Below are positions 32,169 through 41,676 of a DNA stretch of 49,763 nt, piece by piece; within the stretch, counting starts at the first letter, position 1; each line of letters opens with the position of its first letter. This DNA is from Lonsdalea britannica (GTDB taxonomy: Bacteria > Pseudomonadota > Gammaproteobacteria > Enterobacterales > Enterobacteriaceae): positions 1-49,763 of the forward strand of contig NZ_LUTN01000023.1 of the NCBI RefSeq assembly GCF_002111595.1, read 5' to 3'. The position numbers and the translations under genes are program-made. The notes below the pieces were generated by a model. It did not search any database. It was given only the letters and a program-made list of their open reading frames with translations, and was not told the origin of the DNA.

Positions 32169-33543
32169 CCGAATGGCAGGTCAGCGGACTGCTGGGCGTT
32201 TATCTCGTTTCCGTGCTGTTTATCCTGCTTCTGACCTGGCGGGAGTTTAAACGGGTGCGATTCAACTTTAACATATTGTTTTCGTTACTGTATCTGCTGA
32301 CATTCTATCTCGGCTTCCCGTTTACCTGTCTGTTAGCGTTTCGTTTCAATGTGGCGGTGGTGCCAGCGCAATACCTCTTAATGGCTCTGCTGTCGGCGAC
32401 GGTGTTCTACGCCATTTATTACGTGACGTATAAAACCCGGCTGCGCGCCTCGCCTACCGTCGCTTCTCCTCCGATGTTGAGCTTCTCTCGGGTGGAAACG
32501 CATCTGGTCTGGGGACTGCTGGCGCTGGTGGCGGTGGTGACCGTCGGCATCTTCTTTCTCCACAACGGTTTTTTGCTATTTAAGCTACGGGCCTACAACC
32601 AAATTTTTTCCAGCGATGTGTCCGGCGTCGCGCTGAAACGCTTTTTCTATTTCTTTATTCCCGCGATGCTGGTGATCTACTTCCTGCATCAGACGCCACG
32701 CGCCTGGCTGGGCTTTTTGCTGACGACGGTAGCTTCGGCATGCTGACCTACATGATTGTCGGCGGCACGCGCGCCAATGTCCTGATCGCCTTTTCGCTAT
32801 TCCTGTTTATCGGCATTGTGCGCGGGTGGATCTCGCTGTCGATGCTGGTCGCGGCGGGATTGATGGGCATTGTCGGCATGTTCTGGCTGGCGCTGAAGCG
32901 CTATAGCCTAGACGTCAGCGGCGCCGAGGCCGTTTATACGTTTCTGTATCTGACGCGGGATACGTTCTCGCCGTGGGAAAATCTGGCCCGGCTGTGGCAG
33001 TTCTACGACGATATCCATTTCCAGGGATTGGCGCCCATTGTTCGCGATTTTTATGTCTTTATTCCCGGCTGGTTGTGGCCCGGACGGCCTTCGCTGATCC
33101 TCAACAGCGCCAACTATTTCACCTGGGAAGTGTTGAACAACCATAGCGGACTGGCGATGTCGCCTACGCTGATCGGCTCGCTGCTGGTCATGGGCGGGGC
33201 GGCGTTTATTCCGCTGGGCGCCGTGGCCGTCGGGCTGATTATCAAATGGTTTGATTGGCTTTATGAGCGCGGTCGCCAAAGTCCTAACCGCTATAATGCC
33301 GCGATTTTGCAGGCTTTCTGCTTTGGCGCGATATTCAACATCATCGTGCTGGTCAGGGAAGGGATGGATGCCTTTGTCTCTCGGGTGGTGTTTTTCTGTC
33401 TGGTCTTTGGCGCCTGCCTGCTGCTGGCCAAGCTATTATATTGGCTGTTGCTACAGGGCGGCGTTATCCGGCAGCGCTGGCGCAAGTTACCGCCGTCCGG
33501 GCTGGAGCAACGCCTTGCACCCGTGAGCCCGCGACGCGAATAA
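32165..33543 (+). CDS. wzyE: ECA polymerase WzyE (one frameshift)
   Basis: This polytopic inner-membrane polymerase links ECA trisaccharide repeats. Conserved blocks are [51 protein letters not shown] and [20 protein letters not shown]. The frame breaks at LLTTVA and resumes at [15 protein letters not shown]. One base missing at 32733-32735 (GTAGC-TTCGGC) restores 459 residues (E. coli 450). The start at 32165 overlaps the wecF stop (ATGA). Confidence 0.95.
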
Positions 33544-33554
33544 TGAGGAAAACA

Positions 33555-34295
33555 ATGGAACACAATGACGCGATCCCACAGTACCAGATTCGCGGGATCC
33601 CTCTGTACGGCTTTGAGAGCATGACGCAGTGTGTGGATTATCTGCTGGCTGGTGAACAGGTTAAAACCGGCACGTTGGTGGCGATTAACGCTGAAAAAGT
33701 CCTGGCGACGGAACGGGATTCTGTACTGAAGGCGCTGATTGACGCGGCGGAATACAAATACGCCGATGGCATCAGCATTGTTCACTCTATTCGGCGGAAA
33801 TATGCCGATGCCCGCGTAGAACGTATCGCCGGGGCCGACCTCTGGGAAGCGCTGATGCAGCGGGCCGGAGAGCGGGGTACGCCGGTCTTCCTCATCGGCG
33901 GCAAGCCCGAGGTGCTGGCTCAGACGGAACGGGAGCTCCGTCATCGCTGGCAGGTGAATATTGTCGGATCGCAGGACGGCTATTTCAGCGTGGAGCAGCA
34001 GCCGGCGCTGTTTGACCGCGTGCGCGACAGCGGCGCTCAGCTGGTAACGGTGGCGATGGGTTCTCCCAAGCAGGAACGGATTATGCAGCAGTGCCGCCTG
34101 GTTTATCCTGACGCTTTATATATGGGCGTCGGCGGTACTTATGACGTATTTACGGGACACGTCAAACGCGCCCCCAAGCGCTGGCAAAACCTGGGGTTAG
34201 AGTGGCTGTATCGTCTGCTGTCTCAACCTAGTCGTATTACACGGCAGATAAAGCTATTGCGCTATCTGGCTTATCACATCAGCAGACGCCTGTAG
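33555..34295 (+). CDS. wecG: UDP-ManNAcA:lipid I ManNAcA transferase WecG
   Basis: This 246-residue GT26 (WecG/TagA/CpsF) transferase has exactly the E. coli length. It adds ManNAcA to lipid I, giving lipid II. Signature segments are [60 protein letters not shown] and [19 protein letters not shown]. The start at 33555 follows TGAGGAAA. Longer in-frame readings start inside wzyE. It is the last gene of the wec operon, before the terminator at 34422. Confidence 0.96.
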   Translation: MEHNDAIPQYQIRGIPLYGFESMTQCVDYLLAGEQVKTGTLVAINAEKVLATERDSVLKALIDAAEYKYADGISIVHSIRRKYADARVERIAGADLWEALMQRAGERGTPVFLIGGKPEVLAQTERELRHRWQVNIVGSQDGYFSVEQQPALFDRVRDSGAQLVTVAMGSPKQERIMQQCRLVYPDALYMGVGGTYDVFTGHVKRAPKRWQNLGLEWLYRLLSQPSRITRQIKLLRYLAYHISRRL

Positions 34296-34421
34296 TTCCG
34301 CTTCCTCCCTGCGTTTGCCTGAACTCTTCCGATTGAGTTATAAGCAAACGCATACCTTTCTTATTTAGTTATAACCCCTTCCCCGAAGATGTTAATCCCG
34401 TCAGCATTGCTGTATCTTTTC

Positions 34422-34450
34422 CGGCGCCCTGTTTTGGGCGGCGTTTTTTT
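34422..34450 (+). terminator. Terminator after the wec operon
   Basis: A stem CGGCGCCC / GGGCGGCG (8 bp with one mismatch) around TGTTTT is followed by seven Ts. It lies between wecG and yifK. Confidence 0.8.
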
Positions 34451-34540
34451 GCGCGAGAGGTACCGTTGATCGTTGCCGGCGAAATAAAACAATTCATTAA
34501 CTCGGCAGAAACAAACACAACATGGAATGATAGAGGATTT

Positions 34541-35923
34541 ATGACAAAAAAAGTCAAAGAAGATCAGCTCCACCGGGGTCTGGAGGCAAGGCATATTGAA
34601 CTGATCGCGCTTGGGGGCACCATCGGCGTCGGTTTGTTCATGGGAGCGGCGAGCGCGTTGAAGTGGGCCGGTCCTTCCGTCTTGCTGGCGTATATCGTGG
34701 CGGGCCTTTTTGTGTTCTTCATTATGCGTTCAATGGGCGAAATGCTGTTTCTTGAGCCGGTGGCCGGCTCGTTCGCCGTCTACGCCCACAACTATCTCAA
34801 TCCCTTTTTCGGCTATCTCACCGCCTGGAGCTACTGGTTCATGTGGATGGCCGTGGGTATATCGGAAATCACGGCAATAGGCGTTTACGTCCAGTTCTGG
34901 TTCCCGGAACTTCCCCAGTGGATACCGGCGATTGCCGCCGTCGTGCTGGTGGCAGGCGCCAATCTGGCCGCGGTACGTTTGTACGGTGAAATCGAATTCT
35001 GGTTCGCGATGATCAAAATCACCACCATTATCGTGATGATTGTGGTTGGCGCAGGCGTGATTTTCTTCGGATTGGGCAACCACGGCGAAGCGACTGGTTT
35101 TGCCAACCTGACTGAGCATGGGGGCTTCCTGGCTGGCGGCTGGAAAGGGCTGCTGTTCGCGTTGTGTCTGGTGGTCGCCTCCTATCAGGGCGTTGAGCTG
35201 GTGGGGATTACGGCGGGTGAAGCTAAAAATCCGCAGGTGACGTTGAAGCGCGCTATCAACAATATCCTGTGGCGTATTCTGATCTTCTATGTGGGCGCGA
35301 TTTTCGTCATCGTCACCATCTTCCCGTGGAATGAAATTGGCACCTCCGGCAGCCCGTTCGTGCTGACCTTCGCCAAAATCGGTATTACGGCGGCGGCGGG
35401 CATCATCAACTTCGTCGTGCTGACTGCGGCGTTGTCCGGCTGTAACAGCGGAATGTATAGCTGTGGGCGTATGCTCTTCTCGCTGTCTAAAAACCGTCAG
35501 TTGCCAGCGGCGTTAGGCAAAGTCACCGCCAGCGGCGTACCAGCGGCAGGCGTGATGGTTTCTATTCTGTGCCTGATCGCCGGGTCGGCTCTGAACTACA
35601 TCATCCCTAATCCGGAAAAAGTCTTCGTCTATGTCTATAGCGCGAGCGTGCTGCCGGGTATGGTGCCGTGGTTTGTGGTGCTGGTCAGCCAGCTGCGTTT
35701 TCGTCGTAAGCATCAGGCGGCGATTGCCGGACACCCTTTCAAGTCAATCCTGTTCCCGTGGGTTAACTATCTGACGATGGCATTCCTGCTGTGCGTGCTG
35801 GTCGGGATGTACATTAATACGGATACCCGCCTGTCGCTGATCGTGGGGGTAATATTCCTGGCCTTCGTCAGCACGATTTATGCGGTTCTCGGTTTGGGTA
35901 AAAAGCAGGCTGAAGTGAAATAA
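34541..35923 (+). CDS. yifK: Amino acid permease YifK (APC family, threonine/serine transporter)
   Basis: This 460-residue inner-membrane APC permease has 12 hydrophobic segments and the same length class as E. coli YifK (461), a Thr/Ser transporter. The APC signature [23 protein letters not shown] follows a short cytosolic tail, with [13 protein letters not shown] and [14 protein letters not shown] downstream. The start at 34541 ([13 protein letters not shown]) is preceded by AGAGGA. An earlier in-frame Met (34466) adds a non-conserved, hydrophilic 25 residues. As in E. coli it lies between wecG and the argX tRNA operon. Confidence 0.94.
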   Translation: MTKKVKEDQLHRGLEARHIELIALGGTIGVGLFMGAASALKWAGPSVLLAYIVAGLFVFFIMRSMGEMLFLEPVAGSFAVYAHNYLNPFFGYLTAWSYWFMWMAVGISEITAIGVYVQFWFPELPQWIPAIAAVVLVAGANLAAVRLYGEIEFWFAMIKITTIIVMIVVGAGVIFFGLGNHGEATGFANLTEHGGFLAGGWKGLLFALCLVVASYQGVELVGITAGEAKNPQVTLKRAINNILWRILIFYVGAIFVIVTIFPWNEIGTSGSPFVLTFAKIGITAAAGIINFVVLTAALSGCNSGMYSCGRMLFSLSKNRQLPAALGKVTASGVPAAGVMVSILCLIAGSALNYIIPNPEKVFVYVYSASVLPGMVPWFVVLVSQLRFRRKHQAAIAGHPFKSILFPWVNYLTMAFLLCVLVGMYINTDTRLSLIVGVIFLAFVSTIYAVLGLGKKQAEVK

Positions 35924-36019
35924 TTACCCGTAAACAGCGGGTGGGAAAGCGGTAGAGTCGATGATTTGAAGGGAAATGAGCAAAGCGTAAGCAAACGCGC
36001 TTTTTCTTCAAAAAAGCAC

Positions 36020-36048
36020 TAGACAGGATTCTATTAAATCCGTAGTAT
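36020..36048 (+). promoter_or_regulatory. Promoter of the argX-hisR-leuT-proM tRNA operon
   Basis: TAGACA (36020-36025) and TAGTAT (36043-36048) are spaced by 17 bp, with a GC-rich discriminator after them, as is usual for stringently controlled stable RNA promoters. It lies 22 bp before the tRNA-Arg. Confidence 0.75.
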
Positions 36049-36069
36049 CCCCACCCGCAACGGCGCTAC

Positions 36070-36146
<77 letters not shown>

Positions 36147-36250
36147 TTCGAAGCGTTTAATATGATTCGATGTAGTGCGGGAGCTGCGGAGGTACTTAAT
36201 GACTCCGTGAGAAGTGAGTACCGGAAACGTAGTAAAGAAGTGGTAATATG

Positions 36251-36326
36251 GTGGCTATAGCTCAGTTGGTAGAGCCCTGGATTGTGATTCCAGTTGTCGT
36301 GGGTTCGAGTCCCATTAGCCACCCCA
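36251..36326 (+). tRNA. hisR: tRNA-His (GTG anticodon)
   Basis: A 76-nt tRNA starts GTGGCTA, has anticodon GTG in TTGTGAT, and an encoded CCA. The extra 5' G characteristic of tRNA-His is present. Second gene of the operon. Confidence 0.97.
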
Positions 36327-36346
36327 ATTTTTAAAGTTTGTGACAT

Positions 36347-36433
36347 GCGAAGGTGGCGGAATTGGTAGACGCGCTAGCTTCAGGTGTTAGTGTCTTAACG
36401 GACGTGAGGGTTCAAGTCCCTCTCTTCGCACCA
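36347..36433 (+). tRNA. leuT: tRNA-Leu (CAG anticodon)
   Basis: This 87-nt class II tRNA has a long variable arm, acceptor stem GCGAAGG / TCTTCGC, anticodon CAG in TTCAGGT and an encoded CCA. Third gene of the operon. Confidence 0.97.
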
Positions 36434-36486
36434 CACAAGCTCAGATGTCAGTGACATCATGTAGTAGGTAGTAAAGCATCACCCGT

Positions 36487-36563
36487 CGGCGAGTAGCGCA
36501 GCTTGGTAGCGCAACTGGTTTGGGACCAGTGGGTCGGAGGTTCGAATCCTCTCTCGCCGACCA
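36487..36563 (+). tRNA. proM: tRNA-Pro (TGG anticodon)
   Basis: This 77-nt tRNA has acceptor stem CGGCGAG / CTCGCCG, anticodon TGG in TTTGGGA and an encoded CCA. Last of the operon. E. coli synteny ends immediately after it until glmZ. Confidence 0.97.
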
Positions 36564-36604
36564 CTATTCTCAAGGTCTTGTTTGTAGTCTTCAAACGGGA
36601 CCAT

Positions 36605-36641
36605 AAAAAACCGCTGGTTAATTTAACCGGCGGTTTTTTTT
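36605..36641 (+). terminator. tRNA operon terminator
   Basis: The stem AACCGCTGGTTAA / TTTAACCGGCGGTT (one G-T wobble) is bounded by an A-run and an eight-T run. It ends the argX-proM transcript. Confidence 0.92.
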
Positions 36642-37104
36642 CGTCTGTTGTTTTGCGTCGATCATGTCAGTGTTCTGTCGCTGCCTCCTTTCATTGTCTT
36701 TCCCTGTTTTCCGGCGTGTTGTCGCCTCGCCTGAACGGTCGTGAGCTCAGTGATCAAACCCGTGCGGGCGTAAACTCTCCTCAGGACATGACGACCTTCA
36801 CTCCATCCTCTTCCTTTCATGTTGCTGAGATAATGATCTGTAAAATGATTATGGATATGTCATGACATGTGTACTGGGTCGATCTATTCCTCTTTTTCGT
36901 CGAAATAACGTCATTTCAGAAACATCTCCTTATTTTATGCCGCGATAGTTCCATGATAATAAATAGTTGTATGAGAGAGGTATTAATGCCGACCTCAGCT
37001 TAAACCAGCGACAGTCTTTCATCAGTGAGAGTTTATTCCTCCTTCCTATTCAGAACGGTAATCAATCAACGGAAGGAGTATTTCCTTTATTAAGGAGAAT
37101 AAGA
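36642..37104. other. Gene-free region between proM terminator and the unknown gene
   Basis: This 463-bp stretch has no convincing ORF, tRNA fragment or direct repeat of the tRNA-Pro 3' end that would mark an integrase att site. It is AT-rich towards its right end. TAAGGAG at 37091-37097 is the ribosome-binding site of the next gene. Confidence 0.5.
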
Positions 37105-37916
37105 ATGATTTCATGTTTTACGGAAGCGCGCTTTTGCTTCAGCTTTTTATATGAACGAATGCAGCATAGAAATATCGTGTGGGTGGTAAAGGATCAGCGT
37201 CAATTGAATAAAGCTATTCTTGATCGCGTCCATTCATTATTGTCACCAAAAGAATTTATTAACGATAGCGATATCGGCTTGCTTGAAAAGGCCTATGGAA
37301 AGTTAAGTCCTTCGGAGATTTATTTAGCCGAGCGTTATGGCGTGCCCGCACACCATATGCTCAGTGCGGAGAACCTCGTCCAGGCGCGCCATTTTGATGA
37401 GGGGTGTCTGCACAAGGTTCAGACACGTTACGTTCAAGAGGGTCGCAAAGGCGCGGTGGTGTTTCGGGATCTTGTATTGAACACGCGGTGGATGGATTTT
37501 TTCGACGGTAAGGTTGTCAACGCGCAGTCAGCCATGTTGGCCTACGCTGCGGGCCAGTACGCTATCGAGCAGGTTGCCGTGATGGGTGATTACCGGAGGC
37601 TCGAACAAGCGGCTGGCGCGACGGTGCACTATCTGGATGGGGTTCGCGATGCGTCATCGCTCATCGCCCAAGAGGCGTTGCTTAATCTATGGGATTTGCC
37701 GTCGATTTGGGCGGTCAAAGGCGAATCTGACTTGATAGCTACCGGCTTCTCGACAACTACCTCAATACCGGTGCGGCTTTTAGTCGGCGGGACGTGATTA
37801 AACAAAACCTTGCCACCGTCTATCGCCCATTCGCTCGCTCAGCGCTTTCGGGTGATGAAAAACACCTCGCTCAGCAAAACTTTCTCCGAATGAAAAAAGA
37901 TTTCATCTACGAATAA
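37105..37916 (+). CDS. Unrecognised 270-residue protein (one frameshift near the C-terminus)
   Basis: I do not recognise this protein. I place the start at 37105 (MISCFTEARFCFSFLYERM) because TAAGGAG lies 7 nt upstream. The frame is also open leftwards to 36967 but without a ribosome-binding site. It ends at 37797 in the given frame, but a neighbouring frame continues with protein-like sequence (YRLLDNYLNTGAAFSRRDV to KKDFIYE) up to a TAA at 37916. One T missing at 37732-37733 (GACTT-GATAGC) would join them as one 270-residue protein. No signal peptide, long membrane helix or known motif is visible apart from a mildly hydrophobic N-terminus; the sequence looks soluble and alpha-helical. The first third is AT-rich relative to its neighbours, suggesting transfer. 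It is monocistronic, in the variable zone after the tRNA operon. Confidence 0.6.
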
Positions 37917-38402
37917 CGTCAATCAGTCTTTATGGATGTTCTTTTATTAAGACATAGTGCGCGATGAGTCCGTCATTATTCTTTCCGACGCGTGTGTTGT
38001 TTATGACGATATATTTATATGATGATAAAAATAGTCTTTATTTGTGATGATTAACACGGTGGTGTTCGTTTTATAATAAAAAAATCGCGCCATTTTATTT
38101 TCTGATGAAAAATCGTTTTTTGTATTCGATGGGCCTGATTTATTAAAAATGACCATCCCCTATGCTGTGTTGATCTAAAAAAGAAAACAGCATGGATGGC
38201 GTCAGCCTACGGTATCTATTTTTAATAAACTCGTGCCCGATGGTTGCATTGGAAGCCAGATCTTAATGGCCCCCCGTTGCGATAATGACTTCCACAGACA
38301 GTGAGTCGAGTGCGTTAACCCTTCACTATAAATAAGACATACCGCGGGTTGCTGAATGAGTGATGGGCGAACACGGGATGCCATACAGGCATCCCTGCTA
38401 TC
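37917..38402. other. AT-rich gene-free region
   Basis: This 486-bp region is strongly AT-rich at 37960-38170, with no credible coding frame. It ends with the hairpin at 38375-38395. Low GC relative to flanks fits horizontally acquired or decayed DNA. Confidence 0.5.
38375..38395 (-). terminator. Hairpin at the end of the hutW-chuY unit
   Basis: A perfect 8-bp stem (GGGATGCC / GGCATCCC) with a 5-nt loop begins just past the chuY-like stop. The leftward strand lacks a clear T-run, so terminator activity is uncertain. Confidence 0.45.
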
Positions 38403-39041
38403 TCAAAACGGAGGCGTCGGCGGCATTAGCGTGGGGTCGATAAGAAAGTAGATTTTGCCATAGGCCGTCTCATCATCAATGACCTGCTGAATTTGGCGCG
38501 CGACATCTTCCCGATGGATTAACCCTAAAGCCTCTTCTTGCACCCGGATGGACCGGCCGGTCCCTGCGCCGGGCTTGAGACCACCCGGCCGGAGTATGCA
38601 CCCGTTCAGTCTGCTGGTCTTCAGCCAGCTTTCCGCCAACGATTTTTCCCGCACGGCGTGGCCGAATACCTCTCGGGCTTTTGGCGACAGCAGATGCCAG
38701 CTGTCGCCGCAGCCAATCGATGTGACCAACACCATATGGCGGATACCGCAGCGCTCCGCGGTATCGATAATGAGCCGATTGCCAAGATAGTCGGCCTGCG
38801 CGCTGCCGAGTGTAGAAACGATCCGCGCTCGCGGGCCAGCGGTCTCGCAGGCGAGCTGGACGCTGTGCTCATCCAGCGCATCGCCTTCCACCACCGTGAC
38901 GCCACACTCACGCAGCGTCCGTGCCTGCTCGGTATTGCGGACCAGCGCGGTGATGGCGCGCGACTCCTGCAACCCGAGGGTCACCAGCGCGCGGCCCACG
39001 CCGCTTGCGCCACCAAAAATCAACCACGGATGCTTTTCCAT
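38403..39041 (-). CDS. chuY: NAD(P)-binding reductase, ChuY-like (anaerobilin reductase candidate)
   Basis: This 212-residue atypical SDR (NAD(P)H-binding) protein has the N-terminal dinucleotide motif WLIFGGASGVGRALV, the NmrA/flavin-reductase-like LVTSIGCGDSW at mid-protein and the GGLKPGAGTG segment. ChuY of enterohaemorrhagic E. coli has the same fold and size class, lies next to chuW, and reduces anaerobilin, the product of ChuW, with NADPH. Here it is directly downstream of the ChuW/HutW-type gene on the same strand (62-bp gap), which supports the call. Similarity to ChuY is judged from context plus fold, so a different NAD(P)-dependent oxidoreductase is possible. Confidence 0.7.
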   Translation of the reverse strand: MEKHPWLIFGGASGVGRALVTLGLQESRAITALVRNTEQARTLRECGVTVVEGDALDEHSVQLACETAGPRARIVSTLGSAQADYLGNRLIIDTAERCGIRHMVLVTSIGCGDSWHLLSPKAREVFGHAVREKSLAESWLKTSRLNGCILRPGGLKPGAGTGRSIRVQEEALGLIHREDVARQIQQVIDDETAYGKIYFLIDPTLMPPTPPF

Positions 39042-39103
39042 ATGTCCCGTTCCTGTTCAGCCCTGAGTCTCGATGTCACATCAGCTTCTGTTCGGCATCA
39101 ATG

Positions 39104-40417
39104 CTATGCCGCTACCTGAGATAACAGTAATGGTGGAATCAACGTTTGCAAAGCCTGTAACACATTGCTCGCCCAGAAACGCCCGTCAGCGGTGAGATGG
39201 AAGCGCGAGCCGTTTAACCGTAGCAAACCGCACTGTTGCCACTGTTGGAGCAACGGCAACAATGGGGCGGGATCGTCCAGCACGCGGCTCAGGTCGTAAA
39301 ATCCGGCGTCGATGCCGCCCTGTAAATCCAGTCGCCAGCGGTACTGATCGCTAGGCGGCGTCATCATGGCGATAGGCTTGCGGTCCTCGTCGATCGCCTG
39401 ATAATAGTCGCCCAGTTTACGCGCCATCATATATGACTGACCGGCCAGGCTGCCGCCTGCGCCGCTGCCTAACGCCAGATAGTCCGCCCCTTGTTTGATC
39501 AGCAGGTTATACAGGTTGCGTTCACGGGTATGGCGCGACCAGTGGCTGTTGCTGAGCTGACGCCAGTTTTCATCCGCCAAAAATTGCTCGCCCGTCAGAT
39601 AAAGTTCGCGGTTGAAGCTGACGTCCGGCAAGGTCACGCGCTGGTTTTCAACGGCCTTCGCCAGCAGGGTATTGGGCAGGAGATTCAGCGCGTACAGATC
39701 AACGCCATCCAGCGGAAGATCGCGCACGATCGCCAGATCTTCCCGCCAGCTCTCGATTGTTTGATCGGGCAGCCCGAACATCAGATCGCAAATCACGGCT
39801 GCGCGATCGCGCTCCGCCAACCGACGGATGAAGGTCAGTGCCTCTTCACGGTTAGCCCGTCGCCCCAGCCGCTGGCGCACACGCGTATCGAACGTTTGTA
39901 TGCCGATGGAAAAGCGGTTAGCTCCGGCTTCCAGGCAGGCATCGATGCGTTCATCGTCGAAGTTGAATATGCGGCCCTCAACGGTGATTTCACAGTCCGC
40001 CGCCAGCGGCAGCTTTTGGCGCAATGCGCTGATGATCTGGTGCAGCTGCCGAGCGGTCAGTGCCGAGGGCGTGCCGCCGCCCAGATAGATAGCGTGGATC
40101 GGCGAAGACTGATGTAGCTGACTGCCGGCTTCCAGATCGAGTTCTCGCAGCAGCATCTCGCAGTAATGCGCGATGGCCTGATCGTCCTGCTTGTTTTGAT
40201 AAAAGCCGCAGAACTTACACTGCGTCGCGCAGAACGGAAAATGCAGGTACAACAATCGTTTGTTGCCGGTTAACGTGCTATTCAGTAACCCTTGCCAGGC
40301 CGCGTTAATGTCTTCGGAAGGGAGGGGCCTTTGCTGGCGCCACGGCATGGTGGCCCAACGGCCTTGAAAGGGAAGTCCCTGCTCGGCTGCAAAAAAAGGT
40401 GAAAGATCAAGAGACAT
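39104..40417 (-). CDS. hutW: Radical SAM haem-degrading methyltransferase, ChuW/HutW family (anaerobilin synthase)
   Basis: This 437-residue HemN-like radical SAM protein is of the ChuW/HutW/HugW class. The cluster motif CX3CX2C appears as PFCATQCKFCGFYQN at about residues 62-76, with the class-typical GFYQN. The SAM-binding GGGTPSAL, EGRIFNFDDERIDACLEAGA, NRFSIGIQTFD and ICDLMFGLPDQT blocks follow. ChuW opens haem without oxygen by SAM-dependent methylation, freeing iron and yielding anaerobilin. Fur-box-like elements lie upstream (about 45 bp and 370 bp). Coproporphyrinogen dehydrogenase HemN or HemW are the main alternatives, but the GFYQN motif and ChuY-like neighbour favour HutW. Confidence 0.85.
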   Translation of the reverse strand: MSLDLSPFFAAEQGLPFQGRWATMPWRQQRPLPSEDINAAWQGLLNSTLTGNKRLLYLHFPFCATQCKFCGFYQNKQDDQAIAHYCEMLLRELDLEAGSQLHQSSPIHAIYLGGGTPSALTARQLHQIISALRQKLPLAADCEITVEGRIFNFDDERIDACLEAGANRFSIGIQTFDTRVRQRLGRRANREEALTFIRRLAERDRAAVICDLMFGLPDQTIESWREDLAIVRDLPLDGVDLYALNLLPNTLLAKAVENQRVTLPDVSFNRELYLTGEQFLADENWRQLSNSHWSRHTRERNLYNLLIKQGADYLALGSGAGGSLAGQSYMMARKLGDYYQAIDEDRKPIAMMTPPSDQYRWRLDLQGGIDAGFYDLSRVLDDPAPLLPLLQQWQQCGLLRLNGSRFHLTADGRFWASNVLQALQTLIPPLLLSQVAA

Positions 40418-40460
40418 AGATGGCGTGTTCCTCTGTAAATCTGCCGGTCACTCTTGAATG

Positions 40461-40484
40461 TAAATGAAAATAGAAATCATTTAT
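40461..40484 (-). promoter_or_regulatory. Possible Fur box at the hutW promoter
   Basis: An AT-rich inverted element (AAATGA ... TCATTT, 40462-40482) lies 45-67 bp before the hutW start. Best alignment to the 19-bp Fur consensus matches only about 11 of 16 overlapping positions, so this is a moderate candidate. Confidence 0.4.
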
Positions 40485-40787
40485 CTCCGGAGATGGAGGA
40501 AGAGCATAATACAGCCGCCTGTGCAGTAAGTTGACGCATATCAGGAGAAAAGTCGCCAAACTGTCGGTAAATGGTCTTAAAAGGGTCAAAATGCATTAAA
40601 TTTTGTTAATGTTCGCCGAGCTAAGATTTTAACGACTGTGGGTGACGACTTCAGGCTAAGCTGAGGCGCGTTGCTTTCAACGGACCTGCGGCACTACGAG
40701 AAAAACCTCTCTTTTTTGGCGCCAATCGCTGCTTTTTTCGAGGCAGATGAATCAATTGCGTGCTAAGTAAATTCCTTGCCTTTAGAT

Positions 40788-40806
40788 GATAATGATTGCT
40801 ATTATC
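40788..40806. promoter_or_regulatory. Strong Fur-box-like site
   Basis: GATAATGATTGCTATTATC matches the Fur consensus GATAATGATAATCATTATC at 15 of 19 positions, both outer arms being perfect. It lies between hutW (leftward) and the response regulator gene (rightward, start 142 bp away), so it could control either or both under iron limitation. Confidence 0.7.
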
Positions 40807-40947
40807 CGCTGAGAGATGGGCGCATTTTTTTAACATAACGCGATATCTCCATGAAAATAATAAGGTATTTATTAAGCTTACTGAATCACTTCGTTAAGTG
40901 TTCAAAAAAGCGCTAACCCCATATGTACTCCTTTTCAGGGGATCCGC

Positions 40948-41676
40948 ATGCGTATTCTGGTGGTTGACGACGACACAGCGCTCTGTCAGTGGTTGGATGC
41001 AAAATTACACGCCTGTGGCCACACATGCCGTGTGCTTCATGACGGCGGTCACGCGTTGACGGCGATACAGCAAGAGGTCTACGACGTCGTTCTGCTCGAC
41101 AGAATGCTGCCGGTGATGGAGGGTTTCACCTTACTGCGCGAACTCCAGGATCGGCCACATCCCCCCATTATGCTGCTTTCCACCCTGGATCTTGATGTTG
41201 ATCGCGTCATGGGGTTGGAGCTTGGCGCGGAAGACTATCTGGGAAAACCGTTCAATTTTGACGAGCTGCGCTTACGGCTGGAGATCATGGTCGGGCGGGG
41301 GCGTCGACGTACGGAGTCTGGTTCCGTACTGACGTTTTTCGATCTGAAGGTTGATTGTCTGCAGCGTACCGTATGGCGTGGTGAGAAACGTATCGAGCTG
41401 ACCGACAAAGAAATTAAGCTGTTAATCGTTCTCATGGAAACACCTGGCAAGGTGTTCAGCCGTACGCAGCTGTTAGAGCGCGTGTGGGGTTACCGCTTCA
41501 ATCCGCAGACCAATCTTATCGACGTGCATATGTCCAAGCTGCGGGCCAAAATCGACAAGGGTTTTACACGGCCGCTGATTAAAACTCAGCGCTCGGTCGG
41601 CTACTGCTTGAGTCTTGAGGAAAAAGCGTTACCTCTTTCCGATGACTCGGTGAATTCTCCCTATCATCACGTTTGA
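40948..41676 (+). CDS. Orphan OmpR/PhoB-type response regulator
   Basis: This 242-residue two-component response regulator has a receiver domain (1-115) with acidic pocket VVDDD, a phosphoacceptor Asp in VVLLDRMLPVMEG (about residue 51), LLST, and the Lys in LGKPFNFDEL. The C-terminal winged helix (about 130-225) has ELTDKEIKLLIVLME and LLERVWGYRFNPQTNLIDVHMSKLRAKID, with RSVGYCL at its end. No histidine kinase gene lies on either side, so it is an orphan here; the partner must be elsewhere. A Fur-like site lies upstream. The target genes cannot be deduced from the sequence. Confidence 0.9.
   Translation: MRILVVDDDTALCQWLDAKLHACGHTCRVLHDGGHALTAIQQEVYDVVLLDRMLPVMEGFTLLRELQDRPHPPIMLLSTLDLDVDRVMGLELGAEDYLGKPFNFDELRLRLEIMVGRGRRRTESGSVLTFFDLKVDCLQRTVWRGEKRIELTDKEIKLLIVLMETPGKVFSRTQLLERVWGYRFNPQTNLIDVHMSKLRAKIDKGFTRPLIKTQRSVGYCLSLEEKALPLSDDSVNSPYHHV

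Noticed and set aside
36487-36641. tRNA-Pro 3' end as a prophage or island attachment site
   Set aside because: No integrase gene and no direct repeat of the tRNA end seen in the downstream 12 kb. The tRNA operon terminator is intact.
36967-37104. Longer N-terminus for the unknown gene (start at 36967)
   Set aside because: No ribosome-binding site there, whereas TAAGGAG precedes the Met at 37105. Sequence before 37105 reads like untranslated leader.
38202-38384. 60-codon leftward ORF before chuY
   Set aside because: No start context, no similarity to any family, and it lies in AT-rich DNA ending at a hairpin; probably chance.
40651-40836. Leftward 61-codon ORF upstream of hutW, considered as a HemP-like haem uptake protein
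   Set aside because: It has no HemP motif, no ribosome-binding site, and the strong Fur-like site lies inside it, so it is more likely promoter DNA.
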